Shown: positions 1 to 7,534 of the stretch, one piece after another | Position numbering within the stretch: the first letter of the stretch is position 1 | Layout: each line of letters opens with the position of its first letter | Source: Bacteriovorax stolpii | GTDB lineage: Bacteria; Bdellovibrionota; Bacteriovoracia; Bacteriovoracales; Bacteriovoracaceae | Direction of reading: 5' to 3' | DNA: 64,000 bases | Assembly (NCBI GenBank): GCA_945905815.1 | Contig: CAMDQH010000005.1 | Coordinates: forward strand, 19,114-83,113 | Position numbers and translations under genes: made by a program | Notes under the pieces: model-generated | Told to the model about the DNA's origin: nothing | Seen by the model: only the letters and a program-made list of their open reading frames with translations | Databases searched by the model: none

Positions 1-201
1 ACAGGTTTAATGAAAACCTTTATTCTTTGTGGTGATCATGCTCGGCACATGAATCATTCAGATAAACCAAATTTAGTTGAGGCCGGAGATGGCAATGCTT
101 TGAATCTAGCGGTAAGAGATATTAAGGCCGGCGAAGAACTAACCTGTGACTACAACGCCTTTGATACTGACGCCACGTTTAAGTTACAACACAATCAATG
201 A
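1..201 (+). CDS. SET domain protein, C-terminal fragment
   Basis: The reading frame is open from base 1, so the true start lies outside the window. The visible C-terminus carries the end of a SET domain: an N-H-S-x-x-P-N motif, then A-V-R-D-I-K-A-G-E-E-L-T-C-D-Y. That is the usual SET core with the asparagine-histidine pair that binds S-adenosylmethionine and the GEELT/DY tail. SET proteins are lysine methyltransferases; in bacteria the substrates are mostly unknown. The last codons overlap the start of the Nudix gene by 4 bp, which suggests translational coupling. The family call is good; the target cannot be told. Confidence 0.8.
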   Translation, partial: TGLMKTFILCGDHARHMNHSDKPNLVEAGDGNALNLAVRDIKAGEELTCDYNAFDTDATFKLQHNQ

Positions 202-602
202 ATAAAATTCAGGCCGTCACGGTTATTATAGAAAAAGAAGGACGCTATCTTCTTGGCAAAAGAAGTACCTGGAAAACTACGGCACCAGGATATTGGTGTC
301 CTGTATCAGGAAAAATTGAAGAAGGTGAGACTGAGATTGAAGCAGTTTGTCGTGAAGCCTTCGAAGAGGTAGGCCTCAAAGTGAAACCTACGCAGAAGCT
401 GTGCGAGATGGACACCAGAGACGGTTCTTGCAGGCTCCATTGGTGGCTTGTCGAGATACTTGAGGGGGAAGCATTCATTAAAAATGATGAACATTCAGAG
501 CTAGGATGGTTTACGACTGACGAGATGGCCTTACTTGATCCAACATTCCATGAGGACCTTAATTTATTTAGCTCTTTAACCCAGAGTGCCAATAAGATTT
601 AA
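198..602 (+). CDS. Nudix hydrolase
   Basis: A 134-residue single-domain Nudix protein. Residues about 35-57 match the Nudix box G-x5-E-x7-R-E-x-x-E-E-x-G-L exactly, with all metal-binding glutamates present. The family hydrolyses a nucleoside diphosphate linked to another moiety (damaged nucleotides, NDP-sugars, capped species); no substrate-specific motif is recognisable. It overlaps the SET gene upstream by 4 bp and is probably cotranscribed with it. No signal peptide, so cytosolic. Confidence 0.9.
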   Translation: MNKIQAVTVIIEKEGRYLLGKRSTWKTTAPGYWCPVSGKIEEGETEIEAVCREAFEEVGLKVKPTQKLCEMDTRDGSCRLHWWLVEILEGEAFIKNDEHSELGWFTTDEMALLDPTFHEDLNLFSSLTQSANKI

Positions 603-663
603 CTCACGTTTTAGAGAGCTTCGATGTAAATTAACAATAAATTTCGGCCACCAAGGATGTTAT

Positions 664-1170
664 ATGCTTTATGAAATCACTGTTCCTCAATTTACTAAAA
701 TGCTTCACAACTTAAGCCGCATTATTGATAAGGCCGTACAAAACTCAACAGAGAGAAAATTCGACATAGATGTGCTTCTCAACTCACGTCTTGCGCCTGA
801 TCAGTTCAATTTTATCCGTCAGGTTCAGATTGCGTGTGATACAGCGAAACTTTATGCTTCAAGAATGACTGGCAAGGAAGCTCCCGTGAATGAAGATACT
901 GAAAAAACTCTTCCTGAAGTAAAAGCACGCATTGAACAAACAATTGGTTACTTAAATACTTTTAAGGCAGAAGATTTTAAAGGAGCTGAAGAAAGAAAAA
1001 TTTCTCAGCCTCGTTGGGAAGGAAAATATTTGACTGGTTTTGAATTTGCTACTCAGCATGCTATCCCTAATATGTATTTCCATGTGACGACTGCTTACGC
1101 AATACTTCGTCATAGCGGAGTACCTGTTGGAAAGAAAGATTATCTTGGCGAAATGCCCTACAAAAAATAA
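664..1170 (+). CDS. DUF1993 family protein
   Basis: A 168-residue protein of the DUF1993 family, predicted to be a helical bundle related to the DinB/YfiT fold. The frame is open from 586, but I chose the ATG at 664 because AAGGA lies at a good distance upstream and family members begin with a similar L-Y-x-x-T-V-P-x-F. Visible family features are the repeated R-L-A-P-D-Q-F segment near residue 40 and the C-terminal H-x-x-T-A-Y-A-I-L-R-H-x-G-V. The biochemical function of the family is not established. Confidence 0.85.
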   Translation: MLYEITVPQFTKMLHNLSRIIDKAVQNSTERKFDIDVLLNSRLAPDQFNFIRQVQIACDTAKLYASRMTGKEAPVNEDTEKTLPEVKARIEQTIGYLNTFKAEDFKGAEERKISQPRWEGKYLTGFEFATQHAIPNMYFHVTTAYAILRHSGVPVGKKDYLGEMPYKK

Positions 1171-1182
1171 ATTGAGGATATT

Positions 1183-2076
1183 ATGAAACTAATTCTACTT
1201 TTAGTTCTCGCTATTTTCGTTAGTGGCTGTTCTTCTAAGAAGAAAGACAGCAAACATGAAGATGTAAAACCAAATATAGCTTTTGAAATCTCTGAAGGGA
1301 TTTTACATCCTGAATCCATTGTATACTCACCAATACATAGCGCTTTTTTTGTGTCAAATGTCGCTTCAGGGAATCCTTTAGAGACAAAGCCTGTTGGTTA
1401 TTTGAGCAAAATCTCTAAAGATGGAAAAGTAATCAATGCGAAGTGGGTTACAGGGCTTCATGCTCCTAAAGGGTTAGCGATTGTCGGTGACGACCTTTAT
1501 GTTACTGATGTCACTCGCGTGCATAAAGTTAGTATTTCTAGCTCTAAAATAATGAAAACATTTAAAGTTAAAAACTCAAAGTTTTTAAATGATGCCGTAG
1601 CGGACGCTGAGGGCAATATTTATATTTCCGACATGCAGTCAGATATTATTTATCGCATTCATGATGGAAAGCTTGCTCTATGGGCCCAAAGTCCAAAACT
1701 TGAGAATAGCAATGGTTTGTTTACAGATGGCAAAGAACATCTGCTAGTAGTTAAATGGGGAACTGGACTTGATCCTAAGACATTCAAGACAGAAGTACCT
1801 GGTGAAATGGCCGTAATTCGTCTTGCTAATAAAGATGAAATTACACTAAATCAAGATATTCGCGGTAATCTTGACGGAATAGCTGTGGATGCCAGTGGAG
1901 TGCTTTGGATTTCTGATTGGATGAATGGCGATATCTTTACAATGAATAAACAGGGCAAAGTAAAAAAAATGTTTAATTTTGGACAAGGCTCTGCTGATCT
2001 CTCAGTTGCTAAAGATTTGAATCTTCTTATGATTCCTCAAATGAATCAAAGCAAGATTATTTTTATTCAGTTATAA
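1183..2076 (+). CDS. SMP-30/NHL-like beta-propeller lipoprotein
   Basis: The 297-residue product begins with a lipoprotein signal (hydrophobic run ending F-V-S-G-C), so it is probably anchored in a membrane facing the periplasm. The mature part has repeated beta-propeller blades with NHL/SMP-30 character: P-x-G-L-A-I-V-G-D-x-L-Y-V-T-D, then N-D-A-V-A-D-A-E-G-N-I-Y-I-S-D, then D-G-I-A-V-D-A-S-G-V-L-W-I-S-D. Such proteins can be lactonases or binding scaffolds. The gene follows the DUF1993 gene by 12 bp, in the same run of plus-strand genes. Substrate not inferable. Confidence 0.8.
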   Translation: MKLILLLVLAIFVSGCSSKKKDSKHEDVKPNIAFEISEGILHPESIVYSPIHSAFFVSNVASGNPLETKPVGYLSKISKDGKVINAKWVTGLHAPKGLAIVGDDLYVTDVTRVHKVSISSSKIMKTFKVKNSKFLNDAVADAEGNIYISDMQSDIIYRIHDGKLALWAQSPKLENSNGLFTDGKEHLLVVKWGTGLDPKTFKTEVPGEMAVIRLANKDEITLNQDIRGNLDGIAVDASGVLWISDWMNGDIFTMNKQGKVKKMFNFGQGSADLSVAKDLNLLMIPQMNQSKIIFIQL

Positions 2077-2087
2077 AAAGAGCCTCT

Positions 2088-2297
2088 ATGAAAGAAATAT
2101 TTCTAGGTGATAAACCACACATTGATCTCTGCGACCTTTTAAAGCTCGCAGACATCGCTCCCACTGGTGGCGTTGGTAAACACCTCGTTGCCGCAGGGGA
2201 TGTCAAAGTAGATGGAGTCGTTGAGCTTCGTAAGCGGGCCAAGATTCGTACAGGTCAAATTATAGAGTACAAAGGCGAAAAAGTTAAAGTTGTATGA
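2088..2297 (+). CDS. S4-domain RNA-binding protein, YbcJ-like
   Basis: A 69-residue protein made only of an S4 RNA-binding fold. It has the typical pattern of a helical half followed by G-x-x-x-x-L-V-A-A-G-D-V-K-V-D-G and a basic R-K-R-A-K-I-R-x-G-Q segment. Length and order match the small YbcJ/RlbA-type proteins, thought to bind structured RNA such as rRNA. It lies 11 bp after the propeller lipoprotein and overlaps the following methyltransferase by 4 bp, so an RNA-related role for the pair is possible but unproven. Confidence 0.85.
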   Translation: MKEIFLGDKPHIDLCDLLKLADIAPTGGVGKHLVAAGDVKVDGVVELRKRAKIRTGQIIEYKGEKVKVV

Positions 2298-2968
2298 TCA
2301 ATAGATCAGTCTTCTGTGAAGATGCAATCGCATGGCTTGAAGCAAAGGGTGTCCAGATGGGATGCTCCTTTGTGACTTCCATGCCTGATATATCCGAATT
2401 TCCTGGGTACTCTTTAAATGACTGGAAGACCTGGTTCATACAAACAGCAAAGCTTGTTTTGTCCCGATGTGCCTCAGATGGTGTTACTATTTTTTATCAA
2501 TCTGACATTAAAGTTAATGGAACTTGGGTTGATAAAGGATACCTCTGCCAACAAGCAGCTGAATCACTTGGGCATGAGCTCCTCTGGCACAAGATTATTT
2601 GCCGCTCACCTGCTGGGATTGCGACTTTCGGAAGACCTTCCTATTCGCATATGCTGTGTTTTTCAAAAGAATTAAAAGTGGATATTTCTAAATCTACTGC
2701 CGATGTTATTCCTGATCTTGGGGATAAAACATGGCAACGTGGAATGGGGCTGGAGGCATGTCTCATTGCTGCAAAATTTATTGCTGAGCAAACTACCACT
2801 AAGACAATGATAAATCCCTTCTGCGGTGAAGGAAGCATGCTTGCCGCTGCCAATACCTGTGGTCTTGAGGCCATTGGAATTGAGCGCAGCCCTAAACGAG
2901 CTGAGAAAGCTCGCACACTTAAAATATCAAAAGAAAAATCTGGTTGGGAATTTAGAAATGACTCTTGA
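2294..2968 (+). CDS. SAM-dependent methyltransferase, DNA/RNA methylase-like
   Basis: The 224-residue product shows a circularly ordered Rossmann methyltransferase like N6-adenine/N4-cytosine methylases. A T-S-M-P-D-I-S-E segment near residue 30 sits where the D/N-P-P-x catalytic loop usually is. The SAM-binding N-P-F-C-G-E-G-S-M-L-A-A-A-N with G-I-E-R-S lies near residues 175-200. Methylases with a split S-M-P-D loop are found as stand-alone bacterial genes with unclear nucleic-acid targets. Overlap with the S4 gene upstream and the DUF3820 gene downstream argues for one transcript. There is no restriction enzyme next to it. Confidence 0.75.
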   Translation: MINRSVFCEDAIAWLEAKGVQMGCSFVTSMPDISEFPGYSLNDWKTWFIQTAKLVLSRCASDGVTIFYQSDIKVNGTWVDKGYLCQQAAESLGHELLWHKIICRSPAGIATFGRPSYSHMLCFSKELKVDISKSTADVIPDLGDKTWQRGMGLEACLIAAKFIAEQTTTKTMINPFCGEGSMLAAANTCGLEAIGIERSPKRAEKARTLKISKEKSGWEFRNDS

Positions 2969-3173
2969 AACCAATGATCTTTATAAATTAGCAAATACCA
3001 CTATGCCATTTGGTAAATATAAAGACGTACGTCTAATTGATTTACCTGAACCCTACGTCGTTTGGTTTTATGATCAAGGTCTACCAGAAGGACAGCTTGG
3101 CAAACTTTTGGGTTTACTCTACGAAATTAAAGTCAATGGCCTCGAGCACTTAGTTGATCCCTTAAAAGTTTAA
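2958..3173 (+). CDS. DUF3820 family protein
   Basis: A 71-residue protein with the DUF3820 signature: M-P-F-G-K-Y-K, then L-I-D-L-P-E-P-Y-V-V-W-F, then L-G-K-L-L and Y-E-I-K-x-N-G-L-E. The frame is open further upstream (from 2826) inside the methyltransferase gene, but family length and the M-x-F-G-K-Y start favour the ATG at 2958, an 11-bp overlap. The family is small, cytosolic and often near nucleic-acid genes; its function is unknown. It ends converging on the minus-strand gene at 3170. Confidence 0.85.
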   Translation: MTLETNDLYKLANTTMPFGKYKDVRLIDLPEPYVVWFYDQGLPEGQLGKLLGLLYEIKVNGLEHLVDPLKV

Positions 3174-3397
3174 ATCTTTTCAAAGATTTTTGTTTGTTGA
3201 TCAGTGTGAAGTGCGACCTCTTGAAAATGCTCATGGGGATTGTCAGGATGAGAAGTTTTGCGCTTTGAGATGTCGTCAATTAACTCATGGGCTTTTTGTA
3301 TAGACTCACACCGAACAAGATATTTATTTTCTTTTAAAACCGGAATTGGATAAAGATAGACCACGTCTTTTATGGTCGTAATTTTTAATTCTCTCAA
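3170..3397 (-). CDS. Small hypothetical protein
   Basis: A 75-residue product with no recognised domain: a beta-rich N-terminus and a charged C-terminus rich in His, Glu and Lys. No ATG is available near the 5' end; the best start is a TTG 3 bp after the stop of the upstream minus-strand gene, so it is probably translated by coupling. The tail overlaps the DUF3820 stop by 4 bp. I rate it likely real because of the tight packing, but there is no family support. Confidence 0.45.
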   Translation of the reverse strand: MRELKITTIKDVVYLYPIPVLKENKYLVRCESIQKAHELIDDISKRKTSHPDNPHEHFQEVALHTDQQTKIFEKI

Positions 3398-3400
3398 AGA

Positions 3401-3928
3401 TTAAAAATGGTTATAAGATGGATCGTCAGTACAATATGATTTTACGCCATCAATCGTTTGTACGCACCCAAACTTCAGGTTGAAAAAGACGCCGTAAACA
3501 AATAGTGCAGAAATAGCAATTACAATCCCAGCGACCTGGGCACGAGATGCCGTCCAGCTAGCTCCCTGTTGATAAAATTCAGATGAGTGATTATTTAGAA
3601 TCTCAGCAAGATTTTCTGCCGAAGTTGCATTCAGGGCCAGTGCGTTCATTTCTGTTTGTAAATGCGTAAAGGCCTTAGCGTTAGAGACTTTCTTTTCTAC
3701 AAAATCAGTTATGTCTTGGTTGTTTAAACCTTGGGAGATTAGCCTTTCTAATTCATTAAAAAAAAGATTTGTCTGTTCTTGTTTAAACGATGCATCTTCT
3801 TGGTTCCAGTCAACGGTAATAGAGTATTGATAATCGTTAAAAGCTTGCTCCAGGCCTTCGATGGATCCATTTGCGGCCATAACGTTTAATGAAATACAAA
3901 AAGTCATTAAGAGTGAAATAAATTTCAT
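3401..3928 (-). CDS. Secreted or membrane-anchored hypothetical protein
   Basis: A 175-residue product with an N-terminal signal peptide (M-K-F-I-S-L-L-M-T-F-C-I ending V-M-A-A). A soluble helical middle rich in Asn and Gln follows, then one strong transmembrane segment near residues 132-152 (V-A-G-I-V-I-A-I-S-A-L-F-V). It ends with a short tail holding two cysteines. I chose the ATG at 3928 because GGAG lies just upstream; a TTG 12 bp earlier would place that GGAG inside the gene. No known family recognised. Confidence 0.65.
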   Translation of the reverse strand: MKFISLLMTFCISLNVMAANGSIEGLEQAFNDYQYSITVDWNQEDASFKQEQTNLFFNELERLISQGLNNQDITDFVEKKVSNAKAFTHLQTEMNALALNATSAENLAEILNNHSSEFYQQGASWTASRAQVAGIVIAISALFVYGVFFNLKFGCVQTIDGVKSYCTDDPSYNHF

Positions 3929-4048
3929 GGCGTTCTCCAATTATGGACATATTGAAAGTGGCCGGACCTTAGCATCTTCGGAACGAAGTATTTCCTCTTT
4001 TGTAACAAATTCAGAGTCAGAAAATGTTATTTCTGATATTTAAGTTTA

Positions 4049-5023
4049 ATGATTAAAGCACTTAAAGCCGCTCGAGACAGTATTTCACCTTGTTCTCCTC
4101 CTGTTTGGGCCAAGTTGGGTCATTTACAAACTCTTTTTGGTCACCTTCTTCCATCGCCGGCACTTTCTGAAAAAGGACAAACCTTCCTTGTTGATCTTAA
4201 TCAAGATAGCGAACAGATTCATACGACTTATATTAAAGGTAGCACATCAAGTGTTGTTTACCTTTTTCATGGATTAGGAGGAAGTGCTGATGCCGCTTAT
4301 ATGCAGCGTACGGCACTTGTTGCAAGACTTCTTGGTCATCATGTTTTCATTAATAATCATCGCGGTTGCGGTGATGGAATAGGTCTGGCAACTGAACCCT
4401 ATCATTCAGGGCGAGCAGAGGACCTCTCCAAGGTAATAGCATTTGGCCGTAATATGCTTCCGAATCATTTTCATATTGCCATAGGATTTAGTCTTAGTGC
4501 TAATGCACTATTACTTCTCTCGGCGGGACAGCGAGCCTCGATTTTACCCGACGTTGCTATTGCCGTGAATGCTCCCATAAATCTAAATCGTGCTTCAATA
4601 AAATTAACTCAAGGGCTGAATAGGATTTATGACAGGAGTTTTGTTTATGAATTATCGAATTATATAAAAAAAAATCGGCCTCAAGACATAAGTCTTCTCA
4701 AAACCGTTAAAACCCTCAGAGATTTTGATGAAGTCTTAACTGCTCCTATAGGTGGTTTTTTTAATAGGGATGACTATTACGAAAATTGTTCTGCAAAAAA
4801 ATATTTAGGACTCATTAAGATCCCTACAGTGCTCTTAACATCTGAGAATGATCCTTTTGTGAGCTCTATCGACTATAAAGAAGCAAAGCTATCAGCATCG
4901 ACTATTTTGCATATTGAATCTCATGGGGGACACATGGGGTACATTGACTCCAAAGGTGTTGGTTACGAGAGATGGTTAGATAACGCTTTAAAGATTTATA
5001 TGATGGCTTTGTCGCAATTATAG
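4049..5023 (+). CDS. YheT-like alpha/beta hydrolase
   Basis: A 324-residue alpha/beta-hydrolase of the YheT/ABHD1-3 type. The family's N-terminal G-H-L-Q-T-L motif is at residue 24. The oxyanion region L-F-H-G-L-G-G is at about 72-78 and the nucleophile elbow G-F-S-L-S at 146-150 (Ser148). A T-S-E-N-D-P-F acid loop and the C-terminal H-G-G-H-M-G-Y histidine complete the triad. Bacterial members hydrolyse short esters or thioesters; the physiological substrate is not known. It is convergent with the DUF374 acyltransferase, and the two stop codons overlap by 6 bp. Confidence 0.88.
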   Translation: MIKALKAARDSISPCSPPVWAKLGHLQTLFGHLLPSPALSEKGQTFLVDLNQDSEQIHTTYIKGSTSSVVYLFHGLGGSADAAYMQRTALVARLLGHHVFINNHRGCGDGIGLATEPYHSGRAEDLSKVIAFGRNMLPNHFHIAIGFSLSANALLLLSAGQRASILPDVAIAVNAPINLNRASIKLTQGLNRIYDRSFVYELSNYIKKNRPQDISLLKTVKTLRDFDEVLTAPIGGFFNRDDYYENCSAKKYLGLIKIPTVLLTSENDPFVSSIDYKEAKLSASTILHIESHGGHMGYIDSKGVGYERWLDNALKIYMMALSQL

Positions 5024-5695
5024 CGAAGCTAAAATTTCTGCTTCTAACTTTTTGAGGGACTGAGTGACTTGCTCACATACTTCCTCAACTCGCTCTTCAT
5101 TAGCTGTAGACTCAATTTGTATTGGTTCCCCATATGCCATCGTTATTTTGGCAAATGGCTTAGGAATTTTAAATTTATCCCACGAATTAAACTGCCAGTA
5201 GCGATTGGCCACACCGGCCACTGGGAGAATGGCAGCACCAGTTTGGCGGGCTATTAAAGCCGCTCCCACTTTGCATTTTTGTCTTGGACCTTTTGGTCCA
5301 TCAACTGTTATTCCGCCGCTTATGCCCATATTTAGTTTTGAGACATATTCCTGGATCGCTTCTTTTCCACCTTTATCCATTCTTCTTTTTTTAGATGATC
5401 CTCTCACGGCAACAAACCCCATCTTTTCTGATATAAAAGCCGCATAATCACCATCTCTGCTTCTTGATGACAAGGCCAAGTATGGCTCAGTCCAAGCATG
5501 TGCGGTTAAAATGCCAAACACTTGTTCGTGCCAAACAGCAAAAATAAATGAACCTTTTGGATTAAGTGCTTTGGCCTTCTCACGGTGCTCAGTGCCCCTG
5601 ATTTCTATCTTGTAGGTTGAAATAAGGGCCCTAACCATAAACCAAAGTAGGTACTGAAGACTCAAGTGAAGCCAGTTCAAAATTCTATTTTTCAT
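5018..5695 (-). CDS. DUF374 lysophospholipid-acyltransferase-like protein
   Basis: A 225-residue protein of the DUF374 branch of the acyltransferase superfamily. Visible motifs are V-W-H-E-Q near residue 55 (the HxxxxD-type block as modified in DUF374), S-S-R-S-R-D-G-D-Y-A, V-R-G-S-S-K-K-R, and T-V-D-G-P-K-G-P-R at about 133-141. These are followed by S-W-D-K-F-K-I-P-K-P-F and Y-G-E-P-I. An N-terminal hydrophobic stretch would attach it to the inner membrane. The family sits near lipid A or lipoprotein genes in many Gram-negatives; the actual acceptor is unproven. Confidence 0.85.
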   Translation of the reverse strand: MKNRILNWLHLSLQYLLWFMVRALISTYKIEIRGTEHREKAKALNPKGSFIFAVWHEQVFGILTAHAWTEPYLALSSRSRDGDYAAFISEKMGFVAVRGSSKKRRMDKGGKEAIQEYVSKLNMGISGGITVDGPKGPRQKCKVGAALIARQTGAAILPVAGVANRYWQFNSWDKFKIPKPFAKITMAYGEPIQIESTANEERVEEVCEQVTQSLKKLEAEILASL

Positions 5696-5828
5696 TGACT
5701 ATAAGAATACCATAAGTTTGTGTACCAAAACAATCAAGACTGTACCTGTCGGAATTAGCTCTTTGCGAGGGAAAGATAAATCATGCCTAGGTCTTTATAG
5801 GAAAAGATATTCATGGTGAAATAGTTTA

Positions 5829-7184
5829 ATGAGGATCCTGATTTCAACATCTTTGTTTTTAATGCTTATGAACGCTGCCAACGCCCAGAATTGCCAATCT
5901 CAAAAGGGAGTCAATTTAAGCAATATTGGTGGCCCTTATCAAGCCCTTTGGCCTAGGGATCAGGGTTCAGTTGGAACTTGTTATGTCCATTCAGCATCTG
6001 ACCTTTTGAGTTCTTATATTGGTGGTGGCAATAGATTCAATGTCTATGAGGCCGCCGTTAACGATGATTCGGGTGGTGATGGCGGGCAGCCTGGTGATAT
6101 TATGAATGCCCTTATTAGCAGGGGGTGGGCCTGTAAAGATAATGGAAGTTTCGCTAACTTATTTCCCTCTCAGAAAAAGAATATTATTTCAGATTTAATG
6201 GACGCTGTTGCTTTAAGTGGCATGCCAGTCTTTTACACTAATGATCCCTACAGTGCGGCCGGCGAAGCAAGACAAAAGCGTATCGCTGATCTCGCTGGGA
6301 AAATGGCCATTAATGAAATTAAACCTTGTTGCGCTTACGTGGATGCAAATAAAGGTGTGGAAGACTATAAAAAATTAGAGATTATGATTTCAGATATCCA
6401 AGATAAGATTAAAAACCTCGAAAATGAAAAAGATACTTTAGACGGATGGTTTGGAACAAGAGAAACGTCAGCTATTAATAAAGATCTAGTGCCGCTTTTT
6501 GCTAAGATGGCAGAGCTTGAAGTTAAGAGTTCCAAAGCGCACCAGAGATATCTTCTAGGGACTGAAATTTTAACTTACGGAAAGAATAATCTTGATACCT
6601 ACTCTGAGAAACAGGCCGCTGAGATTGTTTTTCACTGGGCAGAAGTCACTTATTATAAAGTCCTAGATGTTTTTAAGGCCTATGGAGCAACCTCATGGGC
6701 ACCCACCATGCAACAATACATAACAGAAAAAGTTCAAAGAGACCCGGTAACTAATTATCAGTATGCAGGTGCCATGTATCCATACCGCCTAGTTAAGCGA
6801 ATGATGAAGAATGCTTGTGTTGGCCCAGATCGAATTAGCATCCCAACAAATTTGAAGACAAAAAAAATGACCGAAGATAAAGACGGTAAGGCAGCTATTA
6901 CCAAAAAAGTGGAAACGTTGCTTTCAAAAATACCAGGTCAAGGTGTCGGTATTTCACTTAATGTTTCCAGCTTAAGTCCTCAAACGGGAAGACACGCCGT
7001 AAATATTATTGGTTGTCGAACAGTCGATGGTGTTGAAGAATTTTTAATACACAATTCTTGGGGCCAGGGCTGCCAATCTTATCATTTGCGCTACCGTGGA
7101 GCAGATAAGTGCCAAAATGGGCGAGTCTGGATCCCGGCCTCAAACCTTATGAACAATTCGGAGATTCAATGGCTCGAAAAATAA
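5829..7184 (+). CDS. Secreted papain-like (C1) cysteine protease
   Basis: A 451-residue exported protein with a signal peptide ending about A-A-N-A-Q. The complete papain-type catalytic set is visible: oxyanion Gln45 in D-Q-G-S-V-G-T-C, nucleophile Cys51, His389 in G-R-H-A-V-N-I-I-G, and Asn409 in H-N-S-W-G-Q-G-C. About 330 residues separate Cys and His, longer than in papain, because of a helical insertion with a coiled-coil-like stretch near residues 180-230. No N-terminal propeptide is apparent. The next gene starts inside its last codons and encodes a small secreted protein, a possible partner. Likely a periplasmic or secreted protease. Confidence 0.85.
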   Translation: MRILISTSLFLMLMNAANAQNCQSQKGVNLSNIGGPYQALWPRDQGSVGTCYVHSASDLLSSYIGGGNRFNVYEAAVNDDSGGDGGQPGDIMNALISRGWACKDNGSFANLFPSQKKNIISDLMDAVALSGMPVFYTNDPYSAAGEARQKRIADLAGKMAINEIKPCCAYVDANKGVEDYKKLEIMISDIQDKIKNLENEKDTLDGWFGTRETSAINKDLVPLFAKMAELEVKSSKAHQRYLLGTEILTYGKNNLDTYSEKQAAEIVFHWAEVTYYKVLDVFKAYGATSWAPTMQQYITEKVQRDPVTNYQYAGAMYPYRLVKRMMKNACVGPDRISIPTNLKTKKMTEDKDGKAAITKKVETLLSKIPGQGVGISLNVSSLSPQTGRHAVNIIGCRTVDGVEEFLIHNSWGQGCQSYHLRYRGADKCQNGRVWIPASNLMNNSEIQWLEK

Positions 7185-7534
7185 TTTTTTTATTATTTCT
7201 TATTCCTTTTTCCTCTTGGGCCACAGAGATAAAGTTGAAAGAAGGTGAGAGATCGGCAACTTTGAAACAGATGAAGAATTTCTGGATTTCTGCTGACTGT
7301 AAAAAATGCGAAGCACAGAGCATTATGGAATCTTCCAGTCCGGAAAAGATCAAGAAGGCACTTGCTCAAGTTCCAGATGGCCGCATTGCTCCCGGAACTC
7401 GAGTCTGTAATGGATTAGGTGGGATGAGCTGGGCCCTAAAAGATGATAAAGGCAGAACCCAAAGTATCTGTGAATTTAAAGACAAGAGCTACGTCCTGAC
7501 TGATGATTTGGCAGGACTCATCCCTCAAAACTAA
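7169..7534 (+). CDS. Small secreted Cys-containing protein coupled to the protease gene
   Basis: A 121-residue product from the ATG at 7169, overlapping the protease gene by 16 bp. It has a clean signal peptide (I-I-F-L-L-F-L-I-P-F-S-S-W-A), then two C-x-x-C-type cysteines (D-C-K-K-C). The C-terminal half has C-N-G-L-G-G-M-S-W-A-L-K-D-D-K-G-R-T and C-E-F-K-D-K-S, reminiscent of the DUF333 fold (C...GG...D..G....C.F.DGS). The overlap suggests cotranslation, so an inhibitor or chaperone of the protease is possible, but this is inference only. Confidence 0.65.
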   Translation: MARKIIFLLFLIPFSSWATEIKLKEGERSATLKQMKNFWISADCKKCEAQSIMESSSPEKIKKALAQVPDGRIAPGTRVCNGLGGMSWALKDDKGRTQSICEFKDKSYVLTDDLAGLIPQN

